This document shows, in pieces, positions 15,902-24,253 of a DNA stretch of 42,778 nucleotides. The stretch comes from Microcaldota archaeon. GTDB taxonomy: Archaea; Micrarchaeota; Micrarchaeia; Norongarragalinales; Norongarragalinaceae. Position 1 is the stretch's first letter. Each line of letters opens with the position of its first letter. The position numbers and the translations under genes are program-made. The notes beneath the pieces are model-generated. The model saw only the letters and a program-made list of their open reading frames with translations, was not told where the DNA came from and did no database searches. The stretch lies in NCBI GenBank assembly GCA_016188965.1, contig JACPGT010000016.1, positions 1-42,778 of the forward strand. Direction: 5' to 3'.

Positions 15902-15903
15902 TT
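15837..15903 (+). repeat. Direct repeat, copy 1 (3' end of small membrane gene)
   Basis: 67 bases matching 15970-16036 with two mismatches (15841 and 15893). It covers the last 22 codons of the small gene and two bases past its stop. Confidence 0.97.
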
Positions 15904-15937
15904 CGAGGGAAAGGGGGCCGGAGGAACGTGAAACTGG

Positions 15938-15959
15938 GGGAAAACCGTAGGGTTTTCCC
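15938..15959. other. Hairpin in the spacer between repeat copies
   Basis: GGGAAAACC (15938-15946), loop GTAG, GGTTTTCCC (15951-15959): a perfect 9-bp stem in the 66-base spacer. The spacer also holds AGGGGGCCGGAGG (15912-15924), similar to the smc and 28.4-kb spacers. Confidence 0.8.
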
Positions 15960-15969
15960 GCGGTTCCGT

Positions 15970-16036
15970 GGCAGAAGATTCCCCAGTATCTTGCGTTGGG
16001 TTTGTTGTTGATTTGGCTTATGGGCGACCTGTGATT
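15970..16036 (+). repeat. Direct repeat, copy 2 (orphan 3' end)
   Basis: Reads WQKIPQYLALGLLLIWLMGD then L and TGA in one frame. It has no start codon and an in-frame stop just upstream (15948-15950), so it is an orphan gene end. It differs from copy 1 at two bases only. Confidence 0.95.
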
Positions 16037-16116
16037 GTTTTTCCTTTTCGTTCTGTAAATGTTTTACTTTTTGCCTTTTCATCTTGGGTTTTTAATCGGC
16101 CCATCGTAAACACTGC

Positions 16117-16749
16117 ATGGATTTGGCTTCGATTCGGGATGCTCTGACGCAGCCGTCCGTAATCGTGTTGTTGCTGTCCAACGCCGTGCCCTTGGTGGGC
16201 GTCCTGTTTTTCGGATGGGACCAGGCGTTGCTTTTGTTGTTGTATTGGTTGGAAAGCGCCGTCATCGGCGTGTTTTCGCTGCTCAAGCTGTGGGGCGTGG
16301 GAGGCGCTCCGGCAAAGCCCTTGTTCGACTCCGGGCACTTGAAGTGGCTGGGCCAGTTCGCCGTCGTCGTGGTCAAGCTGTTGGCGACGGTTTTCTTCAC
16401 GTTTCATTTCGGCATCTTCATGCTCGTCCATTTCTTCTTCATCTTGGCGTTCTTGCCCGAAGCGCCGAATTGGGGTGAACTGTATGTGAACCTAGGCGTG
16501 GGTTTGGCGGGGATGATCGTGAGCCACGGCCTTTCGTACAAGTGGAATTACGTGGACAAGAAGGAGTATTCCCGCGTGGGCGGCGGTGATTTGATGGGCG
16601 GGCCTTACGCCCGCATCTTCGTCATGCAGTTGGCTATCATTCTTGGGTTCATGCTGAGCCTGCCCGCCGTCATCCTGGTCTTGGGAAAGACCGTATTGGA
16701 CCTCAACGCGCACGTGATGGAGCACCGCCGGATGGCCGCCAAAACCTAA
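16117..16749 (+). CDS. DUF6498-like membrane protein
   Basis: A 210-residue protein with about six hydrophobic helices. Family-like features: YWLESAVIGVFSLLKL after helix 2, FHFGIFMLVHFFFILAF, SHGLSYKWNYV and GPYARIFVMQLAIILGFML, with conserved His and Arg near membrane edges. This pattern resembles DUF6498 proteins, whose function is unknown. TTTTTAAT at about 16087-16094 would start transcription almost at the ATG, so the message is probably leaderless. Neighbours give no functional hint; the next gene converges on it. Confidence 0.65.
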   Translation: MDLASIRDALTQPSVIVLLLSNAVPLVGVLFFGWDQALLLLLYWLESAVIGVFSLLKLWGVGGAPAKPLFDSGHLKWLGQFAVVVVKLLATVFFTFHFGIFMLVHFFFILAFLPEAPNWGELYVNLGVGLAGMIVSHGLSYKWNYVDKKEYSRVGGGDLMGGPYARIFVMQLAIILGFMLSLPAVILVLGKTVLDLNAHVMEHRRMAAKT

Positions 16750-16771
16750 CTCGACTTTGTTTGTGGCCGGT

Positions 16772-17641
16772 TCAGATCGTTTCAGGGTCTTGGTACGACA
16801 CGCTCAGTTGGGTTATGTCTCCGCCGTATACGATTTCGTTGTTTTCGCCCAGCTTGCCGAAGACATAGACGTCCTGTCCGTAGGGGATGTAGTTTTCGAC
16901 CAATAGGATTTCCTGGCCTTCCTTCGACAGGTTCCCCAGGATTCCTTTGGCCTTCAGCAGGTCTTGGACGCTTTGGGGCACGTCACGACCCACGGTATAG
17001 CGGCTGGTGCGGGTGCTGACGTTGCTTTTGGGCCCTTTCTGGCCCAATAGCGGTTGGGAATCCATCTTTGCCGTCTTACGGCTGTATAACGGCATTCTGA
17101 CCTGGGTCTTCGACCCGGCATCTGAATAGGGATTGAAAAAGCCGAATACGACCATGAGCACGGATTGCTTAGTCTTCAGTTCCACGGCGTTGTCCAGGAA
17201 CGTCCGGTTCACACCAGCTGCCATCGTATTGACCGTGGTCTTCATCAAATCCGTGCCGATGGCGAAATTGTCGAACGCCGACTGGATGCTGACGCGATAG
17301 GTCTTCCCGGCGTCCGTGATGTCCAAGTCGCCGGTTTGCGCAAAGGCGCCGAATCCCTCCATGCTGGAATTGTAAAGAACCTGGGTTTCGGTGATTTGGC
17401 TGCTTACGACGGACATGGAATAATAGGCGACTTTCTCGCCGGTGGAGGGCAAGGCGTAGGCCGTGCCGCCGGCCATTCCGTGGACCAAAACGGGCTTGCC
17501 AATTTGAAGGTCCGGGCTTTTCTTGAATTGTTTGATTTGATTTTGGCGTTGGTTTTTTTGCATGATGCCGTACGCGATGATTGCGATGAAGAACACGATG
17601 AATCCGGTGAGAATCAAGTAGTCCGTCGTGGTGTTGACCAT
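16772..17641 (-). CDS. Membrane protein with GIDE-like domain
   Basis: 289 residues. A single N-terminal helix (YLILTGFIVFFIAIIAYGIM) is followed by a basic segment and a soluble domain. The domain has PVLVHGMAGGTAYALPSTGE, then GDLDITDAGKTYRVSI and, near the end, LLVENYIPYGQDVYVFGKL. This order resembles the GIDE domain of MUL1-type membrane proteins and their prokaryotic relatives, without the RING finger. ATG 17641 (MVNTTTDY) is preferred. GAGTGA lies about eight bases upstream, and the longer frame to 17971 runs antisense-like Arg/Thr-rich sequence over the Nop5 tail. The role is unknown. Confidence 0.6.
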   Translation of the reverse strand: MVNTTTDYLILTGFIVFFIAIIAYGIMQKNQRQNQIKQFKKSPDLQIGKPVLVHGMAGGTAYALPSTGEKVAYYSMSVVSSQITETQVLYNSSMEGFGAFAQTGDLDITDAGKTYRVSIQSAFDNFAIGTDLMKTTVNTMAAGVNRTFLDNAVELKTKQSVLMVVFGFFNPYSDAGSKTQVRMPLYSRKTAKMDSQPLLGQKGPKSNVSTRTSRYTVGRDVPQSVQDLLKAKGILGNLSKEGQEILLVENYIPYGQDVYVFGKLGENNEIVYGGDITQLSVSYQDPETI

Positions 17642-17696
17642 GGTGTTTTCACTCGGATTGAGGATACCCGCGTTGCTTTTTTTCCGCCTGCGTCCT

Positions 17697-18953
17697 TTAC
17701 TCGTCGCGGCGTTTCTTGAAGAACCTCTTCTTGCCGTACGGCTTGTCGCCCGACCCTTCGTATTTCGGTTTGTCTCCATACGCCGGCCGGTCACCTTGCG
17801 GAGGCCGGGGCCGGTCTGAAAAGCGGGGTTTGTCGCCGAATTTGGGTCGGTCGCCGTAAGCCGGCTTGTCTCCGTAGCGCGGTTTGTCGCCAAACGCGGG
17901 TTTGTCCCCGAAGCGGGGACGGTCGAAGTCGTTGCGTCGCGGGCCGTCGTTGCGGGGCGGGCGGTCGTCAAAACGCCGGGGGCCGTCGCGGTTGAATCCG
18001 CCTTCGCGACGGGGTCCTCGGTTGAAGTCGCCGTGCGGGCGCGGTCCGAATCCTTCCTTTCGGAACCCGCTTTCGCGGGGGCCGCCGAAACCGCTTTTCT
18101 GGAATCCGCTGGGACGCATGCCCCTGAATTCGCGGCTGCGCTGGTAATCCATTTCGCGGTAGTCTTTCTGTTGGATGTTGCGCGTAGGCAATTTGCCGAT
18201 CTGCGTCATGCGTTTCTGCAAGTCGGCCAACAGATTGGCGGAAATGTCGTGGTGCGTGTAGAAGTCCGCCTTAAGGGCGATGGCCAGTTTGGCGGCCAGT
18301 GCGCGGGCGGCTTTTCCGCGTTTGTCAAAGGGTTGTCCGTTGACGTACGGGCTTTGGAAAATCAGGCCGTGCTTGGGCGGCAGCGTGCCTTTCTTGAGGT
18401 GCTTGAAGAGCGCTTTTTCGGCGCCCAGGACTTGCAGCGTGGATGCCGGGAAGGTGGCGAGGCGTTCCATGGAGCCGGCGACGGACAGCAGGCGGGCGGA
18501 GATGAGGCCGCCGACGAGCGCCGTGGCATTCGGCATGACTTGCCGGGAGACGGCTTCGATGTAGTGTTCCAGTTCCTTGCGGGTGGTGTATAGTTGAAGG
18601 TAGGTTTCGGCCAAGGATTTCAGTGCGACTTGGTCTTCTTTTTCCAAGGGCGCGCCGAAGGTCCTGGATTTCTTGGCCTTCAATTCGCCGGCTTTGTCCG
18701 GTCCTACTTGTTCGGCCAATTTGGAAAAGACGTCTTTTTCGGTGACGTGGGCGGCAAAGTAGGCGTAGTGCTCTTCGTTGCCCAATTCCATTTCGGGAAA
18801 GTGAATCTTGAACCATTCGTCGAGGCGTTGGAAGAGCAGGGATTTGACTTCGTCTAAGTCGTCCAGCGAGCGGACGGCCTGCACCATGTAGGAATCCCGC
18901 GTATAGGCCAGCTGGACTTCGGATTTGGCTTTGGAAAGGAACTTGTTCTTCAT
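17697..18953 (-). CDS. nop5: Nop5 (Nop56/58), box C/D RNP core protein with repetitive tail
   Basis: Nop5 bridges L7Ae-bound C/D guide RNA and fibrillarin to methylate RNA riboses. The Nop domain is clear: RKELEHYIEAVSRQVMPNAT, LVGGLISARLLSVAGSMERL, QVLGAEKALFKHLKKG and KHGLIFQSPYVNG. ATG 18953 is chosen; an in-frame GTG lies just upstream. After about residue 258 comes an odd 160-residue tail. It is first rich in Gly, Phe and Arg, then carries repeated RFGDKP/YGDKP units, ending KKRFFKKRRDE. Archaeal Nop5 proteins usually end in a short lysine-rich tail, so this resembles a disordered RNA-binding extension. Fibrillarin is not adjacent here. Confidence 0.9.
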   Translation of the reverse strand: MKNKFLSKAKSEVQLAYTRDSYMVQAVRSLDDLDEVKSLLFQRLDEWFKIHFPEMELGNEEHYAYFAAHVTEKDVFSKLAEQVGPDKAGELKAKKSRTFGAPLEKEDQVALKSLAETYLQLYTTRKELEHYIEAVSRQVMPNATALVGGLISARLLSVAGSMERLATFPASTLQVLGAEKALFKHLKKGTLPPKHGLIFQSPYVNGQPFDKRGKAARALAAKLAIALKADFYTHHDISANLLADLQKRMTQIGKLPTRNIQQKDYREMDYQRSREFRGMRPSGFQKSGFGGPRESGFRKEGFGPRPHGDFNRGPRREGGFNRDGPRRFDDRPPRNDGPRRNDFDRPRFGDKPAFGDKPRYGDKPAYGDRPKFGDKPRFSDRPRPPQGDRPAYGDKPKYEGSGDKPYGKKRFFKKRRDE

Positions 18954-19052
18954 CACGGTCACGACCTCGTTGCACAACGTGCGGTGTAGCTGTTCTGTGG
19001 CCTCCCGTTTGGGCCTTTGACAGGGTTTATTGGGTCGGAAGGCGGATTTAAA

Positions 19053-19068
19053 GGCCGACGAATCGGCC
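19053..19068 (-). terminator. Hairpin downstream of carB
   Basis: On the minus strand GGCCGA-TTCG-TCGGCC is followed by TTTAAA. The stem of six G/C-rich pairs with a TTCG loop lies 26 bases past the carB stop, so it probably ends the carAB message. The same spacer holds the nop5 promoter (AATAAACC near 19027-19034 or TTTAAATCC near 19044-19052). Confidence 0.5.
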
Positions 19069-19093
19069 GGTGACGCCTTTATTCGGATTCATT

Positions 19094-22000
19094 TCAGGTC
19101 GTCTGGGCCGGTTTCCGGATTTCGGATGCGCTTTCATGCACTTTGCTTAAGGGCACGAGGCTAAACGCCGGTTTTTCCTTGAGGCTACCCGCTACGGTCA
19201 AGGCGGCAAAATGGCTGGTGATGCACGTCTTGCCGTCCCGGATGCATGTCCTGCGAAGCGCGGCATGCGTCTCGCCGGAAGCAGTGGACACGATGAACGA
19301 CGCCTGGTGGTAGTCGGTGGCCAGCTTGACGCCGGCGTCTTGGAACGCGGCTTTGATTTTGTCGGTATGCCGCCCGCAGTCGTCGATGAGCACGGCGTCG
19401 CCGAAGTGCTGTCCGGCCGCTTGGCTTGCCTTGAGGAATGCTTCGGCGAACGTTGAGCCGAAGGCCATGGTCTCGCCCGTGCTTTTCATCTCCGCGTTCA
19501 GCAAGGGATCGACCAAGGGGAATCGTTTGAAGGGAAAGACGCAGGCCTTGACCGCGATGCGCGTGGCCGGCTGAGCGTGTACGTCTTCCAGCGTCATCGC
19601 GTCGGCTTGGATCAAGGCGGCCATCTTGGCCAAAGGCAAGCCGATGGCTTTGCTGACGAACGGGATGGTGCGGGAGGCACGGGGGTTGACTTCGATCACG
19701 ATGATGTTGTCGTCCTTGATGGCCATCTGTATGTTGCAGAATCCTTTGACTTTCAGCGTGGTCACGATGCGTTGAGCGAAGATGCGCACGCGTTCCAGCA
19801 CTTCTTTTGACAGCCGTTGCGCGGGCAGGACGCAAGCCGAATCTCCGGAGTGCACGCCGGCTTCCTCAATCTGTTCCAGAATGCCGGCCACCAGGCAGCG
19901 CTTGCCGTCGCCGAGGCAGTCCACGTCCAGTTCGATGGCGTCGTCGAGGAATTCGTCGAGGATGACGGGTTTTCCGTCGGAAATCATGAGTGATTCTTCG
20001 ATGCGGTGTTCCAGTTCCTTCATGTTCTTGACTACGTACATGGCTCTTCCGCCCAGGACGAAGGAAGGCCGCAGCAGAAGCGGGAACTGGAGTGTCTGGG
20101 CGACTTGCAGTGCTTCTTCACGGCTTCGGGCGATGGCGCTGCGGACGGTGGGAATCAGAAGCGAGTCCATGAGTTCCTTGAATTGCTTGCGGTCGCCGGC
20201 GCGGTCCAAATCGTCGACGGTCGTTCCCAAAATCGTGTTGCCCAGCGCCTGCAGGGGCGCGGCGAGGTTCAGCGCGGTCTGGCCGCCGAACTGCACCAGG
20301 ACGCCTTGTATCGGAGATTCGTTCTGGATGATGCGTTGGACGTCCTTGACCGTGAGCGGTTCAAAGTAGAGCCTGTCGGATATGTCGAAGTCGGTGCTGA
20401 CGGTTTCTGGATTGTTGTTCACCACGATGGTCTCGAAACCCGCCTCGCGCAGCGCCTGGATGGCCTTGACGGTGCAGTAGTCGAACTCGATGCCGTGCCC
20501 GATGCGGATGGGCCCGGCGCCCAGGATGACTATTTTCTTGCGTTCCGAAGGCCTGGACTCGTTGTGCGACGCGAATTGCGTGGAGTAGTAATACGGCGTC
20601 TTGGCGTCGAACTCGCCGGCGCACGTATCGACCATGTTGAACACGGCGGGCGTCTCCTGCAATGCCGCGAAGTCGACCAATCCGGTCCGCGTGGCGGACA
20701 GGTTTTTGAGCTTGTGGAGGAACCACGGGTTGATCTTGGTGGCGTCCTGGACCTGTTCGACCGTTTGCGTCTTGAGCTGCTCGATGAGGTGGAACAGGCG
20801 TTTTTCCGTGGCTACGTAGGACGGGCTGTCTAGCACGTTGGAGGACTTGAGGTCCAGCGAACGCACGGCTTTGCTTACCGCTTCCTCGAAATTCTTGCCG
20901 ATGGCCATGGCCTCGCCCGTGCTTTTCATGCTCGTGCCGATGGGCTCGCTCAATCCTAGCTTGTCAAACGGCCAGCGGGGAATCTTGAGCACGACGTAGT
21001 CCAACGCGGGTTCGAACGCCGCGGTCGAACCGGTGATGCGGTTTTCAATCTCCGTGAGGCGGTAGCCCAAGGCAATCTTGGTCGCCACGCGGGCGATGGG
21101 GTACCCGGTGGCTTTGGACGCCAATGCGGAGGAGCGCGAGGCGCGTGGGTTGACCTCGATGATCCAGTAATCGCCGCTTTTTTGGTCCAGCGCGAATTGG
21201 ATGTTGCAAGCGCCCTGCACGCCCAATGCACGGACGATGCGGATGGCGCTGCTGCGTAATTTCTGGTGGTCGTCGTCGGACAGCGTCTGGGCCGGTGCCA
21301 CGACGATGCTCTCGCCGGTGTGCACGCCCACGGGGTCCATGTTCTCCATGGAACAGATGGTGATACAGTTGTCGTTGGAATCGCGGATGACTTCATACTC
21401 CAGTTCCGCCGTGCCGAACACGCTTTTTTCGACCAGCACCTGGTGCGTGCCGGAGATGCGGAAGCAATACGTGCCTTTTTCCTCGAGGTCCTCGATTTTT
21501 TCCAGGAAGAGGGTGCCTTCGCCGCCGAGGCAGAAGTCCGGCCGCAGCAGGACGGGTAGGCCGATCTTGTCGCAGGCGTCCTTCATTTCGTCCAGCGTCT
21601 TGACCCGCTGGCTGGGTGGGACGGGTTCGCCGAGGGCCAGCATGAGGTTGCGGAATTGTTCGCGGTCTTCGGCAAGTTCAATGGTCTTGACGGACGTGCC
21701 GATGACGCGAACGCCGTGTTCTTGGAAGAAGTCCTTCAGGGCCACGGCGAGGTTCAACCCGGTTTGGCCAGAAAGCGTGGGCAATACGGCATCGGGCTTT
21801 TCCTTGAGCACGATTTGTTTGATGGTCTCCGGCGTGAGCGGTTCGAGGTACACTTCGTCCGCGGTGCCCAAATCCGTTTGGATGGTGGCCGGATTGCTGT
21901 TGGCCAGCACGACGCGGACGCCTTCTTCCTTTAGTGCTTGGCAGGCCTGGGTGCCGGAATAATCGAATTCGGCCGCCTGTCCTATGACGATGGGGCCTGA

Positions 22001-22156
22001 GCCTAAGACCAGGACGTTCTTGATGGTTTTATCCAAAGGCATGGCCGTTTTCACGTTTGCATTTTTTCGAGTGCTTTTTCTTTTTTGTTGGGCGTATTTT
22101 TTTCCTCTTTGGCTTCCGGTTTTAGTTTTCCTTTTTTTGGCTGATGCCGCGCTCAT
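19094..22156 (-). CDS. carB: Carbamoyl-phosphate synthase, large subunit
   Basis: Makes carbamoyl phosphate from bicarbonate, ammonia supplied by CarA and two ATP, for pyrimidines and arginine. Both synthetase halves are present: VLVLGSGPIVIGQAAEFDYS and the second-half equivalent VILGAGPIRIGHGIEFDYC, each followed by an ATP-grasp domain, then a shortened regulatory domain. ATG 22156 overlaps the carA stop as ATGA, indicating translational coupling. It gives 1020 residues and a Lys/Arg-rich extension of 38 residues before the usual start MPLDKTIK (ATG 22042). The oligomerisation region between INPWFLHKLKNL and MVDTCAGEF appears about 40 residues shorter than in standard CarB. Confidence 0.95.
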   Translation of the reverse strand: MSAASAKKRKTKTGSQRGKKYAQQKRKSTRKNANVKTAMPLDKTIKNVLVLGSGPIVIGQAAEFDYSGTQACQALKEEGVRVVLANSNPATIQTDLGTADEVYLEPLTPETIKQIVLKEKPDAVLPTLSGQTGLNLAVALKDFFQEHGVRVIGTSVKTIELAEDREQFRNLMLALGEPVPPSQRVKTLDEMKDACDKIGLPVLLRPDFCLGGEGTLFLEKIEDLEEKGTYCFRISGTHQVLVEKSVFGTAELEYEVIRDSNDNCITICSMENMDPVGVHTGESIVVAPAQTLSDDDHQKLRSSAIRIVRALGVQGACNIQFALDQKSGDYWIIEVNPRASRSSALASKATGYPIARVATKIALGYRLTEIENRITGSTAAFEPALDYVVLKIPRWPFDKLGLSEPIGTSMKSTGEAMAIGKNFEEAVSKAVRSLDLKSSNVLDSPSYVATEKRLFHLIEQLKTQTVEQVQDATKINPWFLHKLKNLSATRTGLVDFAALQETPAVFNMVDTCAGEFDAKTPYYYSTQFASHNESRPSERKKIVILGAGPIRIGHGIEFDYCTVKAIQALREAGFETIVVNNNPETVSTDFDISDRLYFEPLTVKDVQRIIQNESPIQGVLVQFGGQTALNLAAPLQALGNTILGTTVDDLDRAGDRKQFKELMDSLLIPTVRSAIARSREEALQVAQTLQFPLLLRPSFVLGGRAMYVVKNMKELEHRIEESLMISDGKPVILDEFLDDAIELDVDCLGDGKRCLVAGILEQIEEAGVHSGDSACVLPAQRLSKEVLERVRIFAQRIVTTLKVKGFCNIQMAIKDDNIIVIEVNPRASRTIPFVSKAIGLPLAKMAALIQADAMTLEDVHAQPATRIAVKACVFPFKRFPLVDPLLNAEMKSTGETMAFGSTFAEAFLKASQAAGQHFGDAVLIDDCGRHTDKIKAAFQDAGVKLATDYHQASFIVSTASGETHAALRRTCIRDGKTCITSHFAALTVAGSLKEKPAFSLVPLSKVHESASEIRKPAQTT

Positions 22157-23238
22157 CCGATTTTCTCCATGAATTGGTCGAACAGCGTATTGGCATCGTA
22201 TGGCCCGGGATTGGCTTCGGGGTGGAATTGGACGCTGAACGCGTCGTACTTGTCGCAGGTAAGGCCTTCGTTGGTGCCGTCCAAGGCGTTGACCAGCCAT
22301 TCCTCGGCCGCCGACGGGAGTTTGTGAACGGCGTAGCCGTGGTTTTGTGCCGTAATCATGACTTTGTCCGTATTCACGTCGAGTACGGCATGGTTGGACC
22401 CGCGGTGGCCGAACTTGAGTTTGAACGTCTTGGCCCCAAGGGCCTGGCCGAGTATCTGGTGTCCCAGGCAGATGCCGAAGATGGGTACCTGGCCCAAAAG
22501 TTCCTTGCATGCCTTGACCGTTGCCTGCAACTGTTCCGGGTCGCCCGGACCGTTGGAGAACATCACGCCGTCAGGTTTGAGCGCCAGGATGTCTCTGGCC
22601 GTTGTGTCGTACGGCACCTGATGCACCGTACAGTCGCGCTGGACCAGGTTCGTCGCAATGCTGGACTTTGCTCCGCAGTCCACCAGCACGACGGTGCGTT
22701 CGCTTTTTTCCGGCAGGAAACTCGTCGTGTGCTTGACGCTGACTTTCTCGACGAAATTGACTTCGCCGTAATCGAAGCTTTTCGCCGCGGCCTGCAATTG
22801 TTTAGAGCGGAGGCTGACTTCCGAGGCATCCATGACGTCAATGGCCACCGGCTTGACGCCCCCGGCACGGATAAGGTGCACCAAGGCACGCGTGTCCAAA
22901 CCCGCGATGCCCGGCACGTTCTCCGCCTGCAAAAAGGAATCCAACGATGCATGGGATTCGTAGTGGTTCGGCTGTGCCGCGGCTTCGGACACGATGACGC
23001 CTTCCACCCAGGCCTGCTTGGACTCCAAAGCCGAGCTTGAAATGCCGTAGTTGCCGATGAGCGGATACGAAAAGACGAGCACTTGGCCCGCGTAGGATGG
23101 ATCTGTCAAGGCTTCCTGGTAGCCCGTCATGCTCGTGTTGAAGACCAGTTCTCCAGTGCCCTGGCGGGAGGCGCCCAGGCCTTTGCCTTGCAAAATGGTG
23201 CCGTCCGAAAAGACCAGTAAACCCACGCGTTCCGACAC
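22153..23238 (-). CDS. carA: Carbamoyl-phosphate synthase, small (glutaminase) subunit
   Basis: Releases ammonia from glutamine for CarB. The 361 residues show the N-terminal CarA domain (SDGTILQGKGLGASRQGTGE, TSMTGYQEALTDPSYAGQ) and the class I glutaminase domain. That domain has FGICLGHQILGQALGA with the nucleophile Cys, and FSVQFHPEANPGP with the His-Glu pair. Start is GTG 23238 with GGGGAG six bases upstream. Gene order carA-carB with a 4-base overlap indicates one operon. The promoter is probably the minus-strand ATAAAGG near 23297-23303. Confidence 0.95.
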   Translation of the reverse strand: MSERVGLLVFSDGTILQGKGLGASRQGTGELVFNTSMTGYQEALTDPSYAGQVLVFSYPLIGNYGISSSALESKQAWVEGVIVSEAAAQPNHYESHASLDSFLQAENVPGIAGLDTRALVHLIRAGGVKPVAIDVMDASEVSLRSKQLQAAAKSFDYGEVNFVEKVSVKHTTSFLPEKSERTVVLVDCGAKSSIATNLVQRDCTVHQVPYDTTARDILALKPDGVMFSNGPGDPEQLQATVKACKELLGQVPIFGICLGHQILGQALGAKTFKLKFGHRGSNHAVLDVNTDKVMITAQNHGYAVHKLPSAAEEWLVNALDGTNEGLTCDKYDAFSVQFHPEANPGPYDANTLFDQFMEKIG

Positions 23239-23376
23239 GATGTTCTCCCCGATTCTAAGCCTTGTTTTGGCCGTTTGGCATGCTGGAAGCTCAATCCTTT
23301 ATGCCGAATGAATAATCAGGTACCTAAGAAGCTCAAAGCGCGAGCGCTTATTAAAACCGGCTTCGTCTTGTTAGCC

Positions 23377-24234
23377 ATGCGCCTTTCCAAATCGTCCCCT
23401 TTACCGGCCATCGGTTTTGCGTTGCTGGCGGCTTTTGCTTTCGGCGCGTTCAACCCCTTGGCCAAGGTCATTACGGGCCAGGTGCACTGGTTGGCGTATG
23501 CGGCGTTGGTGTCCGCGGTGTCGGCCGTGATGGCGTTCTTGGCGCTGGCCGCGTTTTCGACCCGGCTTTCGTTCGAACCTGCCCGCTGGAAGGATTACTT
23601 GGGTTTGGGACTGGTGGGCTTGGCGTTGCCCATGCTGCTGACGGGTTTGGCGTTTTCCTTGGCGCCTTCCATCCACGTCGGCTTGTTGCTGCGCTTGGAG
23701 GCGTTCTTTGCCGTCCTTTATGGGGTCTTTTTCTTTCGGGAGCGGCTTTCGCGCGGCCAGATGGCCGGCATTGTTTTGGGCTGCGGCGGTGCGTTGGTGT
23801 TCGCCGCCGGAGGCTTCGACTGGTTCAGCGGCGTCGTCATCGTGGCCGCATCCGCGCTGTTCGCATCCTACTTGTTCTTTTCCAAGCGGCTGGAAAAGCA
23901 CGACGCATTGTCGTTGGTCGTCATCCGTTTCGCGGTTGCCGCCGCCTGGCTGCTGCCGTTGGCTTTTTTGGCCGGCGTGATGCCGACGAATCCGCCGTGG
24001 CTTGAAATCGGCGTTCTTTCCTTCTTCACTTTCGTCGTGGGGACGCTTGCGTATACGGAGTCGGTGCAGCACAACGGCGTGTGGCTGACCGGCGCCGTCA
24101 CGCAGTTCTTCGCCGGCGTGTTCAGCATCGCCGCGGGCGCGTGGTGGCTCGGCGAGACGTTCAGCACCGTCGAGTGGCTGGCGGCCGGCATGGTTTTGGT
24201 CGGTGGCCTGGCCGTCGTGCTGGCACGCAAGTAA
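23377..24234 (+). CDS. EamA/DMT-family transporter
   Basis: A 285-residue protein with ten hydrophobic helices in two five-helix EamA halves (FGAFNPLAKVITGQVHW in the first; VVIVAASALFASYLFFSKRL opening the second). The family exports or imports small metabolites across the cytoplasmic membrane; the substrate is not predictable. ATG 23377 is chosen over 23275 because TTATTAAA near 23347-23355 predicts transcription start at about 23377, making the message leaderless. A second EamA gene follows after 19 bases, so the two may form an operon and a heterodimer or reflect an old tandem duplication. Confidence 0.85.
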   Translation: MRLSKSSPLPAIGFALLAAFAFGAFNPLAKVITGQVHWLAYAALVSAVSAVMAFLALAAFSTRLSFEPARWKDYLGLGLVGLALPMLLTGLAFSLAPSIHVGLLLRLEAFFAVLYGVFFFRERLSRGQMAGIVLGCGGALVFAAGGFDWFSGVVIVAASALFASYLFFSKRLEKHDALSLVVIRFAVAAAWLLPLAFLAGVMPTNPPWLEIGVLSFFTFVVGTLAYTESVQHNGVWLTGAVTQFFAGVFSIAAGAWWLGETFSTVEWLAAGMVLVGGLAVVLARK

Positions 24235-24253
24235 GCCGTTTGGGTTCATCGTC

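Noticed and set aside
14992-16036. An integrated element bounded by tRNA-Val and a repeated tRNA 3' end
   Set aside because: No second copy of the tRNA 3' end and no integrase gene could be found in the window; only the AT-rich gene remains as a hint.
17720-17930. Repeated GGTTTGTCGCCG-like units resembling a direct-repeat array
   Set aside because: They encode the GDKP repeats of the Nop5 tail in frame.
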